From positions 62,001 through 126,000 of the forward strand of contig JACDQM010000167.1 of NCBI GenBank assembly GCA_015657635.1: a stretch of DNA of 64,000 nt, in the 5' to 3' direction. This document shows, in pieces, positions 22,389-32,601 of this stretch. The stretch comes from Roseateles sp. Lineage in GTDB: Bacteria; Pseudomonadota; Gammaproteobacteria; Burkholderiales; Burkholderiaceae_C. Each line of letters begins with the position of its first letter. Positions within the stretch are counted from its first letter, which is position 1. Both the position numbers and the translations under genes were made by a program. The notes below the pieces were generated by a model, which saw nothing but the letters and a program-made list of their open reading frames with translations, had not been told where the DNA came from and searched no databases.

Positions 22389-22640
22389 GAAGGACACGTT
22401 GCCTGCAAGCGGCGTGGCTGAGGCGGGGCAGGCGGAACTTGACTCAGACGAGCCGGCCCCTGTGGCCGGTTCTTTCATTCAAGCCCTCACTTTTGCGCTG
22501 CTGACAACAGCAAGGCCCGCCGCCCTGGCTTGCCCGGCTAGTCAGCGCTCGCGTCTGCGTGCAGACTGAAGCTCCGTGCCTCCGGTGCCAGGTCTTGCCT
22601 CACCGTTTGGCGTGCGAGCCCGTCGCCTCCCCAGCCCCGC

Positions 22641-24679
22641 ATGCGCCTCAGCCTTTTCCAGCGATGCTGCTTCAAGTCACCCGCCTGGCCAGGCTGGCTG
22701 GCCTTGCTGCTGGCTGGCCTGATCGCGCTGGGCGACGCCTGTGCGCAGAACCAGGTGCTGCCCTCGCCACTTGAGCTCGATAGCGGGCCGCCTGAGCACG
22801 TGCAAACGGCGCAGCTGGCTGTCACGCCGATGAGCCGCAGCCAGCTGGATCGCTGGTGGGAGACGCTCAAGAGACTGGAGAGCCGTGGCCTACCCCTGAG
22901 CGGCATGCTGCAGCCGCCGCGGGATGAGTCGGCCTGGACCGAAGTGCGTCTGCCCGATGTCAGGCGACGCCCGCCGATGGGCAGCGCTGTGCCCGGTGGC
23001 GCCCAGCTGGCGTACGAGATGCGCTGGTACCGGCTGCAGTACTCAACGCCCGACCCCAGCCGGATCGGCAGCCTGGCTGTCTACATGGCACGGGCGCGCA
23101 CGCTGCCGGTGGCGCTGCTGCTGCGCACCGATGCGGGCTGGGTGCCGGTGTTCGAAAACACCGCTGACGCGCGCGAGCAGTGGGTGCGGCCGCTGATGGC
23201 CAGCCTGCCGGGCTTTGCCAGCGAGCAGCTGATGCGCGACGGTACGCTGGAAATGATGCTGGCTGTGCCGGTGATGCGCAGCGAAGCCTTCATGGTGCCC
23301 AGTGCCTGGATGGGCCCGCGCGATTCGGTCGAGCCCTTGTACCGCGCCCGCTGGCTGATGCAGATCGTGCTGCCGCAAGGCTCGGGCCTGCTGCTGGCGG
23401 TGGTGGCGGTGTTCGCGCTGTCCGTCTGGCTGCGCAATCGCCAGGAGCGTGTCTACCTGCTGTGCAGTGCGCTGGCACTGTTCTCGATGTTCCGCAACCT
23501 GCACTACTACGTCGACATGCCGCGCGACCCGGTGGTGTTCCAGTGGTTCTGGTGGCTGACGCATGCCTCGATGTCCTGGGTGCTGCTGACCTGTTTCCTG
23601 CTGGCGCTGGCGTTTGTGCAGCGCCGTTACAGGTTCTTCGAGCGCCTGCTGGTCAGTCTCGTGGTGCTCAGCACCGCGCTGACCCTGCCGCTCTGGCCCT
23701 GGCCCATCAACACCTTGCTGGTCCAGCATCTGGTGAATGCGACGGTGGCGCTGGGCGGTACCGGCTTCGTCGGCTTCATGGCCTGGCGCAGCGGCCACCG
23801 CGAGCTTCGACTCATCTCCCTCGGGCTGACGTTGGCGGTGGTGCTGGGCCTGCATGATCTCGCCCTGTTGGCCGGGCTGGCCTGGCATGAGCATGCCTCG
23901 GTGCTGCCCTATGCGACGCTGGTGATCGCGGTGTGCTTCCTGATCGCCATCCGCGGCCGCTTCGTCAACGCCTTGCATCAGGTCGAACTGGCCAACGACC
24001 AGCTCGCCCGGCGGCTGGTGGAGCAGGGCGCGCAGCTGCAGCTGCAGCATGAGCAACTTGGCGAGGCCGAGCGCCAGCAGGCCTTGCTGCTGGAGCGCCA
24101 GCGTCTGATGCAGGACATGCATGACGGCCTGGGTTCATCGCTGCTGTCGGCCATGGTGGCGGTGGAGCAGGGCCGCATGCAGCAGGATGAAGTCGTCGGC
24201 GTGCTGCGCGAATGTGTGGACGATCTGCGTCTGGTGATCGATTCGCTCGAGCCGGTGGGCCACGATCTGGTGTCGCTGCTGGCAACCATGCGCTACCGCC
24301 TGGGCAAGCGTCTGCAGACGGGCGGACTGACGCTCGAATGGGATGTGCAGGACTTGCCGACCCTGGACTGGCTGGAGCCGCCGGATGCGCTGCATGTGCT
24401 GCGCCTGCTGCAGGAGGCGCTGAACAATGTGCTCAAGCATGCGCGCGCGACGAGGTGCGCATTTCCACGCGCGACCTCGGGGATCGGGTCGAGATCCGCG
24501 TCGAGGACGATGGCCAGGGCTTCGACCTGGCTACGGCCCAGAAGGGGCGCGGCCTGCGCAGCCAGCTCAAGCGCGCGCAGCGCCTGGGCGGCACGGTGCT
24601 GGTTGAAGCCCGGTCCGGGCATGGCACCCGGCTGAGCCTGCGCCTGCCGGTGCAGCGCACTCCGCCGGCGGCCGCCTGA
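22641..24679 (+). CDS. Membrane sensor histidine kinase, HisKA_3 type (one frameshift)
   Basis: A signal peptide-like N terminus and a ~200-residue periplasmic region precede seven hydrophobic segments (~240-440), a short coiled coil, a dimerisation domain with the phospho-accepting His in QDMHDGLGSS (~495) and an ATPase with LLQEALNNVLKH and DDGQGFD. This layout matches 7TM-type sensors coupled to NarL-family kinases. The frame breaks at ~24449 in a GCG run; one restored base joins VLKHARA to DEVRIS and gives 679 residues. No LuxR/NarL response regulator is adjacent, so its partner is unknown. It sits between ftsZ and lpxC, an unusual place for a kinase. Confidence 0.82.
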
Positions 24680-24734
24680 GGCCTTGCCCGCGGTCGGCCT
24701 GCAGAAATCAGGGTAATCACCGACAATCCAGCCC

Positions 24735-25670
24735 ATGCTGAAACAAAGAACCTTGAAATCGCTGACCCGCGCGGTCGGGGTCGGCATCCACAGCGGCCAG
24801 AAGGTGGAAATGACGCTGCGGCCGGCGGCGCCCAACACTGGCATCGTGTTCCGGCGCGTCGACTTGAACTCACCGGTGGACATCCCGGTGCGCGCCGACA
24901 GCGTCAGCGACACCCGCATGGCCACCACGGTCAGCGCCGGCGGCGACCCGGGCGCACCCAAGGTGCAGACCATCGAGCATCTGCTGTCCGCCTGTGCGGG
25001 CCTGGGTCTGGACAACCTCTACGTCGACATCAACGCCGACGAAGTGCCCATCCTGGACGGTTCGGCGGCCAGCTATGTCTACCTGCTGCAGAGCGCCGGC
25101 ATCGAGTTGCAGAACGCGCCCAAGAAGTTCCTGCGCGTCAAGAAGATGGTGGAAGTGCGCCAGGGTGAAGGCAAGCGCCTGATGTGGGCCAAGCTGGAGC
25201 CGCATCACGGCTACACCCTGTCCTTCCAGATCGAGTTCGACAACCCGGCGGTAGCGGCCACCGGCCAGCACTATGTGTTCGACATGGGCAGCGGCCAGTA
25301 CAAGAAGGAAATCGCGCGGGCGCGCACCTTCGGCATGACCAGCGACATCGAGACCATGCGCTCGCGCGGCCTGACGCTGGGCGGCTCGATGGACAACGCC
25401 ATCGTCGTTGATGACTACCGCGTGCTGAACGCCGACGGGCTGCGCTACGACGACGAGTTCGTCAAGCACAAGATCCTCGACGCCATCGGCGACATGCATG
25501 TGGCGGGCCATCCGCTGCTGGGTGCCTATACCTCGTTCAAGGGCGGCCACGCGCTCAACAACAAGCTGCTGCGCGCCTTGCTGGCCGATGCGGAAGCCTA
25601 CGAGATCGTCAGTTTCGAAGACGAGCGCGAGGCACCGCAGGGCTTTGCCCAGCTGGCGCCCGCCTGGTAA
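24735..25670 (+). CDS. lpxC: UDP-3-O-acyl-N-acetylglucosamine deacetylase LpxC
   Basis: Zinc enzyme that commits UDP-3-O-acyl-GlcNAc to lipid A synthesis. 311 residues, near the family's ~305. Zinc ligands and catalytic residues are visible: His82 in EHLLSA, His and Asp in [10 protein letters not shown] near 240, and His in [13 protein letters not shown] near 270. Often found at the end of the dcw cluster; here the kinase gene intervenes. Confidence 0.97.
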   Translation: MLKQRTLKSLTRAVGVGIHSGQKVEMTLRPAAPNTGIVFRRVDLNSPVDIPVRADSVSDTRMATTVSAGGDPGAPKVQTIEHLLSACAGLGLDNLYVDINADEVPILDGSAASYVYLLQSAGIELQNAPKKFLRVKKMVEVRQGEGKRLMWAKLEPHHGYTLSFQIEFDNPAVAATGQHYVFDMGSGQYKKEIARARTFGMTSDIETMRSRGLTLGGSMDNAIVVDDYRVLNADGLRYDDEFVKHKILDAIGDMHVAGHPLLGAYTSFKGGHALNNKLLRALLADAEAYEIVSFEDEREAPQGFAQLAPAW

Positions 25671-25685
25671 GCCAGGAGCCGCGCG

Positions 25686-25871
25686 ATGATGCTGTTCCGC
25701 CTGGTCGTCGGCCTGCTGCTGTTCGCAGCGGTGCTGTGCTTTGCGATGTATGTCGGCACGCGCCAGGCCGCATGGCGCCGCCGCGGGGTCGTGATCCTGA
25801 AATGGACGCTGCTGGCTGCCTTCGGCTTCTTCGCCGTGCTGATCCTGGAACGTCTGGCGCTGATGCTCTGA
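25686..25871 (+). CDS. Small two-helix membrane protein, unknown function
   Basis: 61 residues: a hydrophobic helix (~3-24), a basic loop (RQAAWRRRG) and a second hydrophobic helix (~36-56). It starts 15 nt after lpxC with GGAG in front and reads on the same strand, so it is probably co-transcribed. I do not recognise the family. It is convergent with the ABC exporter genes. Confidence 0.65.
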   Translation: MMLFRLVVGLLLFAAVLCFAMYVGTRQAAWRRRGVVILKWTLLAAFGFFAVLILERLALML

Positions 25872-25880
25872 AGCGCCGCG

Positions 25881-27653
25881 CTATTCCTCCAGCGCCTGCA
25901 GCTGCACCAGGCGCTGGTAGATGCCGCCGTCGATCGCCATCAGCGCGGCATGGTTGCCGCGTTCGGCCAGGCGCCCGTGGTTCAGCACGATGATCTGATC
26001 CGCCTCGCGGATGGTCGAGAGCCGGTGCGCGATCGCCACCACCGTCACCCGCCCGCGCAGCGCCAGCAGTGCCTCTGAGATCAGCGCCTCGGTGGCGCTG
26101 TCGATATTGGAGGTGGCCTCGTCCAGGAACAGCAGCGTCGGCGCGCCGGCCAGTGCGCGCGCCATCGCGATCAGCTGCTTCTGACCGGTGGAGACGCGCG
26201 CGCCGCCTTCGCCCAGCACCGTGTCATAGCCCTGCGGCAGGCCGCTCAGGAACTCATGAACGCGCGCATCGCGTGCGGCGGCCAGCAGCTGTTCTTCGCT
26301 GATGGCGCGCCCCATCGCGATGTTCTCGCGCGCCGTGCCAGCCACCAGATAGGGCTCCTGCGGCACCAGGCCGACGCGGGCGCGGAAGGCCTCGTCGGGG
26401 ATGTCCTCCAGCGCCAGGCCGTCGATGCGCAGGCTGCCCGCCTGCGGGCGATAAAAGCGCAGCAGCAGCGACAGCAGTGTGGACTTGCCGCTGCCGGTGT
26501 GGCCGACGATGCCCACGAAGCTGCCGGCCTCGAACTGCAGGTCGAGATCGTGCAGCACCGGGCGCGCCGGGTCGTAGCCGAAGCGCAGGCCCGCGATGTC
26601 GATGCGGCCGGCGCCGATCTGCAGGCCGGCGCGGCTGCTCGATACGGCTTGCGTCTCCTGCAGCAGGCTGCGCACGCGGCTGGCCGCGACCATCGACTGC
26701 TGCAGCAGGCTGAACTGCATGGTGATCTGGATCAGCGGCTCCACCACGCGGGCGATATAGCTGAGGAAGGCGTACAGCAGGCCCACCTCCATCACGCCCT
26801 GGCCCAGGCTCACATCGCGCTGGCCGAAGCCGTAGATCACCGTGATCACCAGCAGCACATTCAGCAGGTCCAGCGCCGGCCGCAGCAGCAGGGCATTGGC
26901 GCGCAGTTCGTCGCGGCGAGCCTTCAGATGGGCCGCATTGGTGCGCCCGAAGCGCTCGGCAAAGCGCGGCGCGGCGCCGGCGGCCTGCAGCATCGCCATG
27001 CCGGCCATGCTTTCGGCCATCTGCGCATTGATGTCGCTGCGCAGCTCGCGCGAGCGCGTCACCGCCGGTGCGGAGAGGCGCTGGTAGACCGTCACGATGA
27101 TCAGCATCGCCGGCACCAGCGTGGCCACGATCAGCATCAGGCGCCAGTCCAGCCAGGCCATTGCCACCAGCGAGCCCAGCACCATGATGCTGGAGTCCAG
27201 CATCACGAACAGCACCTGGCGGTAGAGCTGGTTGACCGCCTCGGTGTCGTTGGTGACGCGGCTGACCAGCTGGCCGGTGATGGCCTTGTCGAAGAAGGCC
27301 ATCGGCAGCGCCAGCACATGGCGGTAGACGCGCTCGCGCAGGCGCAGCACCGAACGCCGCGCCACGCCGGCCATGCGCGCGAGCTGGCCATAGCGTATCC
27401 AGGCCGCAGCCCAACCGCCCAGCAAGAGCACGGCCAACAACCCGCCCATCGCCAGCGCATCGAAACGCCGCGGCAGCAGGTAGTGGTCGATGAAGTACTT
27501 GCCGATGATGGGCCCCAGCGCCTCCAGTCCGGCGGCCACAACCAACCAGGCCAGGCCGCGCAGCAAGGTGGCGCGCTCGCCCGCTGCTGACTCCAGCAGC
27601 AGGCCGATGGCGGCCCAGGGGCGCGGCTTGGCGCCGCCGTCTTCAGAGCGCAT
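25881..27653 (-). CDS. ABC exporter, membrane-ATPase half (MdlB/SmdB-like)
   Basis: Half-transporter of ~590 residues: six membrane segments (~20-310), then an ATPase with Walker A GHTGSGKST, signature VSTGQKQLIAMARA, Walker B LLFLDEATSNID and H-loop AHRLS. The signature is VSTGQ instead of LSGGQ; the partner's is canonical LSGGQ, as expected for a heterodimeric exporter with one degenerate and one canonical site. Start ATG 27653 overlaps the end of the upstream ABC gene by 11 nt, and upstream in-frame residues look non-coding. Substrate unknown; drugs or lipids are usual for the type. Confidence 0.88.
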   Translation of the reverse strand: MRSEDGGAKPRPWAAIGLLLESAAGERATLLRGLAWLVVAAGLEALGPIIGKYFIDHYLLPRRFDALAMGGLLAVLLLGGWAAAWIRYGQLARMAGVARRSVLRLRERVYRHVLALPMAFFDKAITGQLVSRVTNDTEAVNQLYRQVLFVMLDSSIMVLGSLVAMAWLDWRLMLIVATLVPAMLIIVTVYQRLSAPAVTRSRELRSDINAQMAESMAGMAMLQAAGAAPRFAERFGRTNAAHLKARRDELRANALLLRPALDLLNVLLVITVIYGFGQRDVSLGQGVMEVGLLYAFLSYIARVVEPLIQITMQFSLLQQSMVAASRVRSLLQETQAVSSSRAGLQIGAGRIDIAGLRFGYDPARPVLHDLDLQFEAGSFVGIVGHTGSGKSTLLSLLLRFYRPQAGSLRIDGLALEDIPDEAFRARVGLVPQEPYLVAGTARENIAMGRAISEEQLLAAARDARVHEFLSGLPQGYDTVLGEGGARVSTGQKQLIAMARALAGAPTLLFLDEATSNIDSATEALISEALLALRGRVTVVAIAHRLSTIREADQIIVLNHGRLAERGNHAALMAIDGGIYQRLVQLQALEE

Positions 27654-29472
27654 CGAGGCTGGCCTCCAGTTGTTGGTAGCGCCACTGCGTGGCATACCAG
27701 CCGCCCAGGGCCAGCAGTTCGGCATGCGTGCCGCGCTCGACGATGCGGCCGGCCTTCAGCACCGCAATCTGATCGGCTTCCATCACCGCGCTGAGCCGGT
27801 GGCTGACGATGATGGCGCTGCGCTCGGGATGGCGGCTGCGCAGCTCGCGCAGAAGCGCCAAGATCTGTGTCTCGGTGCCGGTGTCGACGGCCGACAGCGC
27901 ATCGTCCAGCAGCAGCAGCGGCGCCTGGCTGAGCAGCGCGCGGGCGATCGCCACGCGCTGGCGCTGGCCGCCCGACAGCGTCACGCCACGCTCGCCGACC
28001 ACGGTCTGGTAGCCCTGCGGCAGGCGCTGGATGTCCTCGTGCACGGCGGCCATCTGCGCTGCAGCCTCAATCTCCGCCGGGCTGGCCTCGGGCCGCGCCA
28101 GCGCGATGTTCTCGGCAATGCTGGCTGAGAACAGAAAGGGTTCCTGCGGCACCCAGGCCAGGCCTTCGCGCAGCGATTGCAGTGCGATGGCGGGCAGCGG
28201 CAGCGTGCCGATGCGGATGCCGCCGCCGTCTGGCTCGAACTGGCGCAGCAGCAGCTTCAGCAGCGTGGACTTGCCGGCACCGGTCGGCCCGACCAGGCCC
28301 AGGGTCTGGCCCGGCTGCAGTTCCAGCTGGATGCCTTGCAGCGCCGGGCGCGGGGCGGCGGGGGCCTCGGTGGCAGCCTGCGCCACCGGGTAGGCAAAGT
28401 CCACCGCGTCCAGCGTCAGCGCGGCCTGCGGCGGCCAGGCAGCGCGGCCCTCATCGGCCAGCGTCAGCGGTGCGTCCAGCATCGGGCCCAGGCGCCGCCA
28501 GGCGGCCCGGCCGCGCTCCAGCAGCGACAGCACCCAACCGGCGGCGAACATCGGCCAGATCAGCTGGCCCAGGTACATCGTGAAGGCGGTCAGCTGGCCG
28601 ATGCTCAGCTCCTCGCGCGCCACCAGCCAACCGCCCAGGCCCAGCGCGGTGGCGGTGGCAGCACTCAGCGTCATGCCCACTGCCGGTTCATAGGCGGCCT
28701 CCCAGCGCTGGGCCTGGTAGCTGGCCTCGCCGGCGTCCTGGGCCAGTTGCGACAGCTGGTCGGCATTGCGCCCGGTCAGCCCCAGCGCGCGCAGCGTGCG
28801 CACACTGGACAGACCTTCCTGCACATGCTGATTCAGCGCGGAGAATCGGTCCAGCGAGGACTTCCAGGCCAGATGCACCCGCTCGGAGATGCGCGCGAAA
28901 GCCAGCGCCATCAGCGGAAACGGCAGCAGCGCCGCCAGGCCCAGGCGCCAGTCGATGCCCACCGTCATCATGGCCACCACCAGCAGCAGGGTCAGGCTGC
29001 CGTCGAAGGCGGCCAGCAAGGCTTCGCCAGCGGCCATCTCGACGGCATCCACATCGTTGGTCGCCAGCGCCATCAGGTCGCCGGTGCGCTGGCTCTGGAA
29101 GAACTCGGGGCCCTGCAGCGTCAGCACCTGGTAGAGCCGGGTGCGCAGATCGCGCCCGAGCTTGTAGGCCGCGCCAAACAGCGCCAGCCGCCAGCCTGCC
29201 CGCAGCACATAGATGCCGCAGCCCGCCAGCAGCAGCCAGCCCAGCTCCTGCAGCAGCGCGCTGCCGGCCAGCGTGCCGGCGGCCAGGCCGTCGACCACCG
29301 CACCCACCTGGCGCGGGATCCACACCGTCATCAGCGCAATCGCCGCCAGCATCAGGGCCGAGGCGGCATAAGCCTGCCAATGCCGGCGCACATGGCGGGC
29401 AATCAGCTGGGACAGGCTTAGCGTGGCGGGTTGGGGCGAGGGACTTTGCAAGGCTGTGGATTGTGCCAACAT
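27643..29472 (-). CDS. ABC exporter, membrane-ATPase half (MdlA/SmdA-like)
   Basis: 609 residues: an N-terminal transmembrane domain (~35-320) and an ATPase with Walker A GPTGAGKST, signature LSGGQRQRVAIARA, Walker B LLLLDDALSAVD and H-loop SHRLS. Walker B carries Asp in place of the usual catalytic Glu (LDD against LDE in the partner gene). In heterodimeric exporters this asymmetry is familiar, so the pair probably works as a heterodimer. First gene of the two-gene unit, divergent from the helical-repeat gene at 29539. Confidence 0.88.
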   Translation of the reverse strand: MLAQSTALQSPSPQPATLSLSQLIARHVRRHWQAYAASALMLAAIALMTVWIPRQVGAVVDGLAAGTLAGSALLQELGWLLLAGCGIYVLRAGWRLALFGAAYKLGRDLRTRLYQVLTLQGPEFFQSQRTGDLMALATNDVDAVEMAAGEALLAAFDGSLTLLLVVAMMTVGIDWRLGLAALLPFPLMALAFARISERVHLAWKSSLDRFSALNQHVQEGLSSVRTLRALGLTGRNADQLSQLAQDAGEASYQAQRWEAAYEPAVGMTLSAATATALGLGGWLVAREELSIGQLTAFTMYLGQLIWPMFAAGWVLSLLERGRAAWRRLGPMLDAPLTLADEGRAAWPPQAALTLDAVDFAYPVAQAATEAPAAPRPALQGIQLELQPGQTLGLVGPTGAGKSTLLKLLLRQFEPDGGGIRIGTLPLPAIALQSLREGLAWVPQEPFLFSASIAENIALARPEASPAEIEAAAQMAAVHEDIQRLPQGYQTVVGERGVTLSGGQRQRVAIARALLSQAPLLLLDDALSAVDTGTETQILALLRELRSRHPERSAIIVSHRLSAVMEADQIAVLKAGRIVERGTHAELLALGGWYATQWRYQQLEASLDAL

Positions 29473-29538
29473 TCGCCGCAGAGCCCGCGTGCCAACGGCC
29501 GCGTTGTGCGGCTGCAGCCCAGTTCAAGGAAAACGCTG

Positions 29539-30399
29539 ATGAACCGATTCGACGAGCTGATCGAGCAGGCGCTCGACATCCATCCCCACGACGGGCCGGG
29601 CGCCGCCTTGCTGCTGCGCGAAGCCGCCGCCGAGCGCGCCGATGCCACGACCGAGCAGCTGGAAGGCTGGCTGCGCGCTGCCGAGCATGTGCTGCTCGGG
29701 CATCTGGACGATGCGGCCGGCCTCGCAACACTGCTGCATGACGTGGAGCCAGGGCTGGCCGGGCGGGCGCAATGCGCGATGGCCTTGGCCCGGGGTCAGC
29801 ATGCCGAACTGGCCGCGCTGGAGCCCGCCGACCGGGTGCGCGCGCATTACAACGCCGCCCTGGCCCTGAGTCGGCGGCGCGACTTTGAAGGGATGAAACA
29901 GCTGATGAGCGCGGCGCGGGGCCAGGTCTTGCCTGAGGACGCTGGCAGCGCACGCGCCTGGGCCGCGGTGGCCAACAACATCGCCGCCGACCTGCGCTCC
30001 TATCACCAGCGGGGTGATGCCCCGCACGCGGCCTTGATGATCGACGCCGCGCGCCAGGCGTGCGAAGCCTGGGCGGCAGCGGGCGGCTGGCTGGAGCAGG
30101 AGCGGGCCGACTGGCAGCTGGCGATGTGCGCCGCCGCAGCGGGTGAGGGAGCGCTGGCGCTGCAGGCTGCGCGCTCGGGCCTGGCGGCCTGCGAGCGCCA
30201 CGGCGCCGACGACTACGAGTTCTGCTTCGCGCAGCAGGCCTTGGCCCAGGCGGCGCTGGCGGCCCATGATCTGCCGCTGGCGCAGCAAGCGCGTGCGGCG
30301 ATGGCGCAGCGCCTGACCGGCGTGCCCGAGGCCAACCGCGCCTATGCCCAGCGCTGCCTGGCGGAGATTGACGCGGCGCTGCAGGAGCGCCGCGCCTGA
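29539..30399 (+). CDS. Alpha-helical repeat protein of unknown function
   Basis: 286 residues, Ala/Leu/Glu-rich and predicted to be all helical with TPR-like pairs of helices; no signal peptide or membrane segment. ATG 29539 has AAGGA about 8 nt upstream. I recognise no catalytic motif. It is divergent from the ABC exporter and convergent with the chemoreceptor, so context gives no function. Confidence 0.75.
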   Translation: MNRFDELIEQALDIHPHDGPGAALLLREAAAERADATTEQLEGWLRAAEHVLLGHLDDAAGLATLLHDVEPGLAGRAQCAMALARGQHAELAALEPADRVRAHYNAALALSRRRDFEGMKQLMSAARGQVLPEDAGSARAWAAVANNIAADLRSYHQRGDAPHAALMIDAARQACEAWAAAGGWLEQERADWQLAMCAAAAGEGALALQAARSGLAACERHGADDYEFCFAQQALAQAALAAHDLPLAQQARAAMAQRLTGVPEANRAYAQRCLAEIDAALQERRA

Positions 30400-30406
30400 G
30401 CCAGGC

Positions 30407-31951
30407 TCAGAGCTTGAAGCCCGACATCACCTCGGCCACGCGGGCCGCCTGTTCCTTCAGGCTCTCGGCGGCGGCCGCGCTCTGTTCCACCAACGCGGCG
30501 TTCTGCTGCGTCATCTGATCCAGCTCGGTCATCGAGCTGTTGATGCGCTGGATGCCCTCGGACTGCTCGCTGCTGGTGGCGCTGATCTCGGCAATGATGT
30601 CCTTGACGCGCTGCACCGAGCCGACGATGTCCTGCATGGTCGAACCGGCCTGGGCCACCAGGCGGCTGCCCGAGTCGACGTTCTCGACCGAGGCGCTGAT
30701 CAGGCTCTTGATCTCGCGCGCCGCGTCGGCGGAGCGGCCCGCCAGGCTGCGCACTTCCGAGGCCACCACCGCGAAGCCGCGGCCCTGCTCGCCGGCGCGC
30801 GCGGCTTCCACCGCGGCGTTCAGCGCCAGGATATTGGTCTGGAAGGCGATGCCATCGATCACGCCGATGATGTCGGCGATCTTGCGCGAGCTGCCGGCGA
30901 TGGTCTCCATCGTGGCGACCACATCCGACACCACGGCGCCCCCTCGGGCCGCCACATCGGCGGCCGAGTTGGCCAGCTGATCGGCCTGGCGTGCCGCGTC
31001 GGAGGACTGGCGCACCGTGCCCGTCAGCTCATGCATCGACGATGCCGCCCGCTGCAGGCTGGAGGCGGTGCTTTCGGTGCGCTGGCTCAGGTCCAGCGAG
31101 CCGGTGGCGATCTCGCTGCTGGCCGTCGAGATGCTGTCGGTGGCATGGCGCACCTGGCCCACGATGCCGGCCAGATGGCTCTGCATGCCGGCCAGCGCCT
31201 CGATCATCAGGCCCAGCTCGTCCTGGCGTGGCGCCGGCAGCGCCGAGGCCAGATCGCCATCGGCGATGCGCGCCATCGAGCGGCGCACCTCGGCCAGCGG
31301 CAGCAGCACCGAGCGCAGTGTGAACCAGGCCACCACCACCAGGGCCGCCACGCTGACGCCGCCGCCGACGATGGCCAACGTCAGCAGCTTGGCGCTGGAC
31401 GACTGGGCCGCACCATAGGCCCCCTGCGCATGCTGCTGGGCCAGCGGAATCAGCGACTGCAGCGGCTTCACCGCCGCCTTGTGCATCACCGGCCAGTCTT
31501 CTTCCAGCACGCTGGTGAGCTGGTTCTTGTCCTTGGCGGTGTAGGCCGCCTCGAGCTTGGCCAGCGTGGCGTCGATCTGCTTCCACTCGCTGCCCAGTTG
31601 CTCGAACTGCGGGCGCGAGGTCTCGTCGGTGAACAGCGCGCTACCCAGCGGCTGCAGTTCCTTCCAGGCCTCGGACAGCTCCTTGCGCACTTCCTTCAGA
31701 TGGTTCAGCGAGCCCGGAATCGGCAGCTGGTCCAGCAGCACGCCGGCGGTGCGGAAGCGCACTTCCAGCAGGCTGTTCTCGATGCGCTGCATGCGCAGCA
31801 GGCTGACGGTGTCGCGCTCATACAGCTCGGTCATTGCGCCGCTGTTGATGCGGTTGGATATCAGCGACAGACCGGCAATCAGCGTCATGCCCAGCACTGC
31901 CAGGCCGGCCAGCGTCCACAGACGGGCCTTGATGGTGAAACTGACTCGCAT
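30407..31951 (-). CDS. Methyl-accepting chemotaxis protein
   Basis: Transmembrane chemoreceptor, 514 residues. TM1 (~10-32) is followed by a four-helix-bundle periplasmic sensor (~33-185), TM2 (~190-212), HAMP (~213-265) and the coiled-coil signalling domain. The hairpin tip is visible as [14 protein letters not shown] and [16 protein letters not shown] (~375-405). No C-terminal CheR-binding pentapeptide is seen; the protein ends SGFKL. ATG 31951 places TM1 properly. The ligand is unknown and no other che gene is nearby. Confidence 0.93.
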   Translation of the reverse strand: MRVSFTIKARLWTLAGLAVLGMTLIAGLSLISNRINSGAMTELYERDTVSLLRMQRIENSLLEVRFRTAGVLLDQLPIPGSLNHLKEVRKELSEAWKELQPLGSALFTDETSRPQFEQLGSEWKQIDATLAKLEAAYTAKDKNQLTSVLEEDWPVMHKAAVKPLQSLIPLAQQHAQGAYGAAQSSSAKLLTLAIVGGGVSVAALVVVAWFTLRSVLLPLAEVRRSMARIADGDLASALPAPRQDELGLMIEALAGMQSHLAGIVGQVRHATDSISTASSEIATGSLDLSQRTESTASSLQRAASSMHELTGTVRQSSDAARQADQLANSAADVAARGGAVVSDVVATMETIAGSSRKIADIIGVIDGIAFQTNILALNAAVEAARAGEQGRGFAVVASEVRSLAGRSADAAREIKSLISASVENVDSGSRLVAQAGSTMQDIVGSVQRVKDIIAEISATSSEQSEGIQRINSSMTELDQMTQQNAALVEQSAAAAESLKEQAARVAEVMSGFKL

Positions 31952-31992
31952 TGTTTTACTACCCCCTGGATTGCGCGTCCGGAACACATCAA

Positions 31993-32026
31993 GGCGCCCG
32001 CCCTCGCTGCTGCGCTGGCGGGCGCC
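31993..32026 (-). terminator. 10-bp GC-rich hairpin after the rhodanese gene
   Basis: GGCGCCCGCC and GGCGGGCGCC form a perfect 10-bp stem with a 14-nt loop, 15 nt after the rhodanese stop on the minus strand. The tail on that strand begins TTGATG, so the U-tract is poor. It may stabilise the message end or act with Rho. Confidence 0.45.
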
Positions 32027-32040
32027 TCGCTGGGTTCACT

Positions 32041-32493
32041 TTACTGTGTCGGCAGGCCCTTGGAGGTCCACTCCGGGATGCCGCCGCGGAACCAGTGCAC
32101 CTGCTTGTAGCCGGCCTTCTGCGCGACGACCGAGGCCTTGTAGCTCTTCCAGCATTCGCCGGCATTGCAGAAGAACACCAGCGGCGCGCCCTTGTCGGCG
32201 GGCAGCTTGCTCAGGTCGAACTGATCCTGCGAGGCGTCGAAGTCCACCGCCTTGGCGCTCTTTTCGCGGTAGGGCACGCTCTTGGCACCCTTGATAGTCT
32301 TTTCGGCGTACTCGGCTGCGACGCGGGTGTCGATCAGCGGCACGCCGCTGTCCAGCATCTTCTTGGCGTCGTCTGCCTTGATCAGCTTGACGCCCGCCAG
32401 CGTGGCGGGCGTCTCGGCAGCATGGGCGGGTGCCAGCGCGCCGGCGCACAGCAGGGCTGCGGGAATCCAGAGCAGGAAATTGCGCTTGTGCAT
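32041..32493 (-). CDS. Exported single-domain rhodanese-like protein
   Basis: 150 residues; a signal peptide (1-25, ending AHA) sends it to the periplasm. Residues ~33-145 form a rhodanese domain with LIDTR near 54-58 and the active-site Cys109 in CNAGECW, followed by WFRGGIPEW. The loop is acidic (Glu113) rather than the basic loop of thiosulfate sulfurtransferases, so the sulfur substrate is uncertain. Start ATG 32493 is preceded by AAGGAG. Downstream of the symporter gene on the same strand, about 110 nt away. Confidence 0.85.
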   Translation of the reverse strand: MHKRNFLLWIPAALLCAGALAPAHAAETPATLAGVKLIKADDAKKMLDSGVPLIDTRVAAEYAEKTIKGAKSVPYREKSAKAVDFDASQDQFDLSKLPADKGAPLVFFCNAGECWKSYKASVVAQKAGYKQVHWFRGGIPEWTSKGLPTQ

Positions 32494-32601
32494 GACAGGT
32501 GACTCCTTGTGAGGTTGAGACAAAGGAGCACTGCATGAGTTGATTCATGGCGCGCGTGACTGGCGTGCCGCTCAAGCGGCATCTGCTCCCTTGTGATCCC
32601 T

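Noticed and set aside
30344-32110. Plus-strand ORF of 588 codons opposite the chemoreceptor
   Set aside because: Shadow frame; the minus strand encodes a complete chemoreceptor.
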